Origin: Butyrivibrio sp.
GTDB taxonomy: Bacteria > Bacillota > Clostridia > Lachnospirales > Lachnospiraceae
NCBI GenBank assembly: GCA_024694565.1
Contig: JAILJR010000010.1
Span: 19,896-83,895 of the forward strand
DNA: 64,000 nt
Direction: 5' to 3'
Shown here in pieces: positions 55,321-64,000 of this stretch; the stretch's first letter is position 1, and each line of letters begins with the position of its first letter. The notes under the pieces were generated by a model that was not told the origin of the DNA, did not search any database, and was given only the letters and a program-made list of their open reading frames with translations. The translations under genes were made by a program, and so were the position numbers.

Positions 55321-56199
55321 TTAACTCAGTGTTGACAGATCCAGTGTTGCCCTTACTTCTCTTTTACCCTTTATGCCCAGTACTCCCTCAATAAAGGTCG
55401 CAACATGCCCCTCCGGGAAAAAGCCTGTCATAATAACATTGCCCGGAAGCTCATTTTTGACAATCTTGCAAAGACCACTCATAAGGTAAAGAGGTGCCAT
55501 CTTGCCTGTAGTTCCCACGAAGAAAAGTGTAATGTCATAGGCTCCGGGCTCAGGAAATCTCTTCATGTCATCTGTAGTCGGGATGATTTCCACATTGGGA
55601 CTCTCAACAACCAGCGCTCCCTTGGGATCGTCCTTTTCCATGTAAGCAATACTGTAGGGAAGGATGTCTGTCATCTGACTTATCTTGTGGTCGTAGAAGG
55701 TAATATGCCTGTCGATCAGCTTGAAGAGACTGTCTCTCTTAGGCTGCGGAAGATACTTGAGCCTTATGATATCCTTGGGCGCAAAGGCTGCAGCCCGGGA
55801 CTTCTCTATGTCTTTTACCTCAAAGCGAACGTAGGAATAGCCAAGCTTCCTCTCCGTAAAGCCAAAGCGGTAGGATATGTTCCGCAGCACCTCATATTCA
55901 CTGGGAAAATAGTCCATCGTCACTGCCGAAAAGCCTTCGTCCCGAAGCTGTAAAAAGAGAAAGCTCAGAGCCTCGTCTATGACCCCTGTTCCCCTTAAAT
56001 ACGGGATGATATACATATATCTGATACTGGCTTCATCGCCTGTCAGCTTCATAATGACAGTTCCAACTGCTTCATCCGATTCGCTTATTCCATAGAACCT
56101 GTATCCGGACTCCCTGACATAGGCTGCCTTTAGCATATCGGGCAAAAATGGGTCGTAGGCTGCCAGGTTATTCGGTGAAATCTCATCAATTAGGGCCAT
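55321..56199 (-). CDS. GNAT-family N-acetyltransferase, 292 aa
   Basis: The N-terminal 150 residues form a GNAT domain: YGISESDEAVGTVIMKL, then YMYIIPYLRGTGVIDEALSFLF with the acetyl-CoA loop (RGTG, about 89-92), and RFGFTERKLGYSYVRFE. The last 140 residues form a second, degenerate GNAT-like half, as in other two-domain acetyltransferases of Clostridia. The substrate is unknown. The gene lies between a terminator-like hairpin and palindromic element G, so it is likely monocistronic. Ribosome site AGAGAGGA precedes the ATG at 56199. Confidence 0.85.
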   Translation of the reverse strand: MALIDEISPNNLAAYDPFLPDMLKAAYVRESGYRFYGISESDEAVGTVIMKLTGDEASIRYMYIIPYLRGTGVIDEALSFLFLQLRDEGFSAVTMDYFPSEYEVLRNISYRFGFTERKLGYSYVRFEVKDIEKSRAAAFAPKDIIRLKYLPQPKRDSLFKLIDRHITFYDHKISQMTDILPYSIAYMEKDDPKGALVVESPNVEIIPTTDDMKRFPEPGAYDITLFFVGTTGKMAPLYLMSGLCKIVKNELPGNVIMTGFFPEGHVATFIEGVLGIKGKREVRATLDLSTLS

Positions 56200-56276
56200 C
56201 GTTAAGTCCTCTCTGTGTTAGTTCGTAGCATTATTTTGTAAATATGCAGGTATGCCGATACCGTAACCACCAAGAA

Positions 56277-56481
56277 GGGTTACAATTCAGTTGTCATCCG
56301 GGTCAGTACCGGCCACCGCAATGTATAGCTGCCCGGAGGACGCTTTCGCTCAGTGAAAAACGTAGCGGTACTAAGCGCCCAAAATACGAGCGCTAAGTGC
56401 CGACGTTTTTCAATGCTCTCCGGCTCAGCCATACATTCGCTCTGGCCTGTCCTGCCCCGGCTGCCAACTAAATTGTAACCC
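56277..56481 (+). repeat. long palindromic intergenic element, copy G (type 1 arms)
   Basis: A 205-bp inverted repeat closely related to copy A: arms GGGTTACAATTCAGTTG, CAATGTATAGCTG and GTGAAAAACGTAGCGG. Core GTAGCGGTACTAAG, stem CGCCC, loop AAAATAC, stem GAGCG (one mismatch), then CTAAGTGCCGACG. It lies between the GNAT gene's 5' side and the 3' end of the surface-protein gene. Confidence 0.93.
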
Positions 56482-56548
56482 AAATGTGCTTACGGTATCA
56501 TGCTACTCATTAGTTAATACGAATATCTTTAGTTATTGGCATTGTTTT

Positions 56549-61081
<4,533 letters not shown>

Positions 61082-61274
61082 ATCGCTACCCCTCTTTTTT
61101 CGTATGCTCCCACACATACATTCTGTTACAACAAAACCTTATATATCAAACCAATATATGGTATTGCTAAAACTGAAAAGAAACTATCTCGCTGGCCAAT
61201 GTTCTACCCCAAAGATCATCTGCCTTGAGAACCTTACTCTTTTTATATCTTGAAATATAACACTTATCTTTTTT

Positions 61275-61496
61275 TTAATTCTTTATAACTTCAGAAAAAT
61301 CATTTTTCTTTAAATCGATCCCATCAAAACATTCAATTCTGTCATCTTCTGCCGATTTATATCTGAAAGCCTTGTACATGATCGACTTGCCGATTTCTGA
61401 ATCACCCAAGACCAAAGTTAATCGATCATCAAATACCAGATTGAAATCAACATCGCACATATAAAGATTTATTCTATCTATGATAATATTGCTCAT
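61275..61496 (-). pseudogene. truncated ATP-binding protein (73 aa)
   Basis: Starts MSNIIIDRINLYMCDVDFNLVF and continues with LGDSEIGKSIMYKAF, a degenerate Walker A (GDSEIGKS). It ends at residue 73, shortly after, without Walker B or any other ATPase element. It overlaps the DUF4869-like gene stop by four bases (ATGA). This looks like the N-terminal fragment of an AAA-type partner whose remainder was lost; the sequence after the stop is A+T-rich without a matching continuation. It may also be a very small remnant ORF without function. Confidence 0.6.
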
Positions 61497-61951
61497 TCTC
61501 TTACAGCCTCTAACAAATCATCCAATTCGTCATTATTATATATAGTATGAACTTCATTATTTATGATTACATCAATATCATTTTGGAATTCATCAGTCAT
61601 AAAAAAATAGTCTATATACGCGTTACCACTTTTCATATTCATTATCAGCTGCAATGCGTTATCACCACATTCTGCTATATTGAATATTTTGCTCTGAAAA
61701 GTAGCTATATTTAAAGCTGTTTTACATCCGGTAGAAAGTTCAGAGGCATCAACCAGTGTACCTTTCATGAACTTTGAATTGAATTTATTATTCCCGGCAT
61801 ATGTCACTCCATCGATGCTCTTAACTATATTCTGTTCATTCTCACCGAAACTAATATCCTTAATATGATTTTGGAACCAAATATCGTTCAGGTTTATAAC
61901 ACTGTTCCTATCTGCTATCTGCTTAGAGTCTAAATACAGTCTCAATGCCAT
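61493..61951 (-). CDS. DUF4869-like protein, 152 aa
   Basis: A 152-aa protein with beta-rich N-terminus (MALRLYLDSKQIADRNSVIN, NDIWFQNHI) and a central DASELSTGCKTALNIATF segment, fitting the DUF4869 family from memory. Family members commonly sit next to an AAA-type ATP-binding gene, and here the coupled neighbour is a truncated one. A defence- or abortive-type role has been suggested by such contexts generally, but there is no direct evidence. GAGGTAGACGAT precedes the ATG at 61951. Confidence 0.62.
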   Translation of the reverse strand: MALRLYLDSKQIADRNSVINLNDIWFQNHIKDISFGENEQNIVKSIDGVTYAGNNKFNSKFMKGTLVDASELSTGCKTALNIATFQSKIFNIAECGDNALQLIMNMKSGNAYIDYFFMTDEFQNDIDVIINNEVHTIYNNDELDDLLEAVRE

Positions 61952-62096
61952 ATCGTCTACCTCATCGACCCCTATCCTGTAGAATACCTTCCGGGGTTGA
62001 TATAATCAGGTTGGACTATTGTTTTTGGATGACCTGATGTCATTACAAAAGGAAAATTTACAGGCTAATGAGCGGTTTTGCAAAAAAGTCTGCCTT

Positions 62097-62370
62097 ATAT
62101 GATATTTTATAATATTGAGGTTCATGATACAAGATTTTTCTCTACATCTAGACATTATTATCGCTATTACGTACTATATATTGTGTTAAATGAAGTCAGA
62201 TGAGTATTTCTTTTAGCTAATCCGGGTTCAATATCATGCGCGCATACATAAACGGAATCTCCACGCATAATTTCATATATGATATTTTATCTTATCAGGA
62301 CGATGTTAACAAGATTTTTCTCTATATATAGGCACTGTTTTTGGAAAGATGCACTATATATTGATGTTAG
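62097..62370. repeat. pair of diverged direct repeats, offset 180 bp
   Basis: ATATGATATTTTAT, then ACAAGATTTTTCTCTA(C/T)AT, then ACTATATATTG occur in the same order and spacing at 62097-62188 and 62277-62370. Identity is moderate, so the duplication is old. Confidence 0.8.
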
Positions 62371-63378
62371 GCTGATTTTTTGCGGCGCACAAAATATTCT
62401 TTGAATCATCCTGCAATCGCCGCGCCCGAAGAGCTCCATTGGGCGTATTGATCAGATTCGTAACGGGCAGAGTCAATGTGTAGTGAAAACTATTGCCGTC
62501 TCCTGCGATAAATCGTACAAGCAGCTTGTACTGCCTTTAGTGTGAAGTCCAAATCATTCTTTAACATATTTGTGCCGGATTGCCGTCATATTTAAGACGG
62601 AAGAGGGAGTCGATGCGGGTGCATTGACGCCTGATGACAATGTGACATATGGCGGCAAGATGGTGCAAATAGGTAAAGAAATGATTGGGATGGTTATTGC
62701 ACCAATCCTTATTATACTGCAGGAAACTCAATGGCTTTGTGAGCGTTTACACGTTCTAAAATAATCTAAATATCAATTACCGCCTCTTTTCTGCACATCC
62801 AAAAATCGATTTTTCCAAATTCGGATATCGTCAAAAATAAACGCACATCCCAAAAGCTAATTTCCGCAATTTTAGATATCACTTCACCCTTCTATTTTCA
62901 CTCCTGACTAAACCAAAATTTTCAAAACACGAAAAAAGTTGTTTTCATGCATCTATTTTATCCATAATTCACGATTTAGATGTATACAATACATGGCTCA
63001 GAGAGCGAGGACACATCTAAATTTTGAGTTTAAGAATTTTAGATGTAGTAATAAAAATCCTGCTATCTCAAATGCGCTTTTCAGAAAATTTAGATGTATT
63101 CATAATCAAGATACACGTCTCTGAAGGCACTCTATTCATAAAATGGTTGAAACTACCATTTCTCAGGATTTCACCCGACTTGCGACTTTGGCAAATAATA
63201 CTCATGAAGTACCCCAATTTATATGCCTGATACCCACTATACTGTTGCAAAACCAACTGTATCCGCTTCGCTTAATCATATAAAACTCAGTAAATCCTCA
63301 ATTTTATATGCCGCAGAAACCCAGCTGCTCATAGATCCTGAACATGAGGTTAGTGGAGCCACCGGCGGAGCCGGCTTG

Positions 63379-63501
63379 TCCTTGATACCAATAGTTCTGA
63401 ATGCTAAACTGGAACGGACGATGGTGACGCCAACCAGCTGCTCATGAGTCCATCACCATCGGTGCGGATGCAGCAGCATTCAGAACTATTGGTATCAAGG
63501 A
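63379..63501. repeat. perfect 27-bp inverted repeat around remnant sequence
   Basis: TCCTTGATACCAATAGTTCT plus GAATGCT at 63379-63405 is exactly complementary to 63475-63501, with a 69-bp spacer. Both arms can be read as the same peptide (AFRTIGIKD). AGCTGCTCAT occurs on both sides in direct orientation. This suggests an inverted duplication of a former coding segment. Confidence 0.85.
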
Positions 63502-63621
63502 TGGCGTCCGGCTTTACAACGGTAACCCCAACCAATTCTTACCATAACTTCTGTCAACGCAGCAAAACTCCCATTCAATTCCATCCGGTAAAACAGGCAT
63601 CCACTTCAACATTTTCATCTT

Positions 63622-63779
63622 ATATCTTTCCCCCTACAAACTGTTTCTTAAGTTATTTTGTTTTTTCCCCTCCACTAACTGTTTCTTAAGTTATCTTTAA
63701 TCTTTCCCCACCACAAACCATTTCTTAAGAATTCTTAAGATTTCTCCCTGTCTTCTACAAAAAATCTTAAGAAAATCTT
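63622..63779. repeat. three 38-bp tandem units and a cluster of TTCTTAAG boxes
   Basis: CTTTCCCC...AAACTGTTTCTTAAG-type units recur with spacings of 38 and 39 bp; CTTAAG occurs at 63647, 63685, 63724, 63734 and 63766, and TCTTAAAG at about 63786. The cluster ends about 150 bp before the next gene's start and could be a multi-site operator. Confidence 0.75.
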
Positions 63780-63927
63780 TCGCTTTTCTTAAAGATTTCC
63801 TGTCTCAGATCTGCTATCATAATCCACGGTTCACATCTGAGCCTTCTAAAAATCTGCCAGCTGATTTATCAGCTGTCTGTTCTCAAAGTCCTGCAGGCGT
63901 GCGAGAATCTTTTGAAAGGAAAGTGAA

Positions 63928-64000
63928 ATGCAAATAGATACAAAAAACTACAAAGACACAGTCTTCAGATTACTATTCAACAACAAGCTATATCTGCTTG
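63928..64000 (+). CDS. Rpn/YhgA-like PD-(D/E)XK family protein, N-terminal fragment
   Basis: Only the first 24 codons are present: MQIDTKNYKDTVFRLLFNNK and onward to the right edge. GAAAGGAAAG precedes the ATG at 63928. The opening NYKDTVFRLLF matches the start of the Rpn/PDDEXK_10-type proteins (recombination-promoting nuclease/transposase-like family) that are common and multi-copy in Lachnospiraceae. The rest of the gene lies outside the window, so catalytic residues cannot be checked. Confidence 0.65.
   Translation, partial: MQIDTKNYKDTVFRLLFNNKLYLL

Larger units (their letters stand above)
61952..63620. other. A+T-rich decayed intergenic region with remnants and repeats
   Basis: No credible complete gene. 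It contains a 180-bp-offset pair of imperfect direct repeats (62097-62188 and 62277-62370). A segment at 62380-62545 on the minus strand looks coding-like in composition but is broken by stops. Three ACATC...GAT(G/A)T(C/A) dyads of about 38 bp lie at 62793, 62843 and 63011. A perfect 27-bp inverted repeat is at 63379-63405 / 63475-63501, with short coding-like remnants on both sides (AFRTIGIKD readable from each arm). A 64-codon frame at 62570-62764 lacks a ribosome site and recognisable similarity. Confidence 0.6.

Noticed and set aside
62380..62545. Transposase remnant on the minus strand
   Set aside because: The coding-like composition is suggestive, but stops interrupt it and I cannot match it to a transposase family.
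62570..62764. 64-codon plus-strand gene
   Set aside because: No ribosome site, no similarity I can recognise, and it lies in a decayed region.

Overview
The window looks like a chromosomal segment of a Lachnospiraceae bacterium, with Butyrivibrio or Pseudobutyrivibrio-like relatives most likely. The evidence is moderate G+C, AGGAGG-type ribosome sites, ClpC, a YtrA-type GntR regulator, class I PurE, and multi-TM GGDEF, histidine kinase and SpoIIE-phosphatase sensors with Lachnospiraceae-style N-termini. This is inference from protein style; no 16S gene or marker search was available. Nearly all genes are on the minus strand. Exceptions are a small membrane gene at 27.6 kb and a partial gene at the right edge.

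1-19.5 kb is mostly housekeeping. It holds radA (cut by the left edge), a small hypothetical, clpC under a GntR/YtrA-type regulator, and a purine operon read purE-purM-purN-purD followed by a translationally coupled SH3b membrane protein. Next come a pyrE operon (pyrE, a 50-aa membrane peptide, a DUF6142-type protein, an M29-like aminopeptidase), a broken Cache/MscS-type gene, an AarF/UbiB-family kinase with a phasin-like partner, and a dgkA-type lipid kinase.

19.6-36.4 kb is a signalling block. A tightly packed operon encodes a GGDEF protein, a hybrid histidine kinase and a second hybrid kinase with a DegV fold between its receiver and HPt domains. Convergent to a small membrane gene is a translationally coupled pair: a beta-propeller membrane sensor with no output domain and a SpoIIE-type PP2C phosphatase. 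A decayed paralogue of the DegV-kinase follows, then a DUF1269 protein.

36.5-56.2 kb is an accessory island. It has two giant proteins of 2668 and 1910 residues (the second ends in a likely papain-like cysteine protease), an AAA-ATPase/PD-(D/E)XK protein, a second nuclease-like protein, a STAS anti-sigma-factor antagonist, and four minisatellite arrays with periods of 22 or 37 bp. A GNAT acetyltransferase follows. 56.5-61.1 kb encodes a large cell-surface protein. 61.2-63.9 kb is A+T-rich and decayed, with a DUF4869-like gene, a truncated ATPase, gene remnants and several repeat types. The window ends at the start of an Rpn/PD-(D/E)XK-family gene.

The most distinctive feature is a dispersed family of long palindromic intergenic elements (seven copies plus remnants, 130-220 bp). 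They share a hairpin core in which stem bases change in compensating pairs while the loop AAARTAC and flanking CTAAG boxes stay fixed. I do not recognise this family from the literature.
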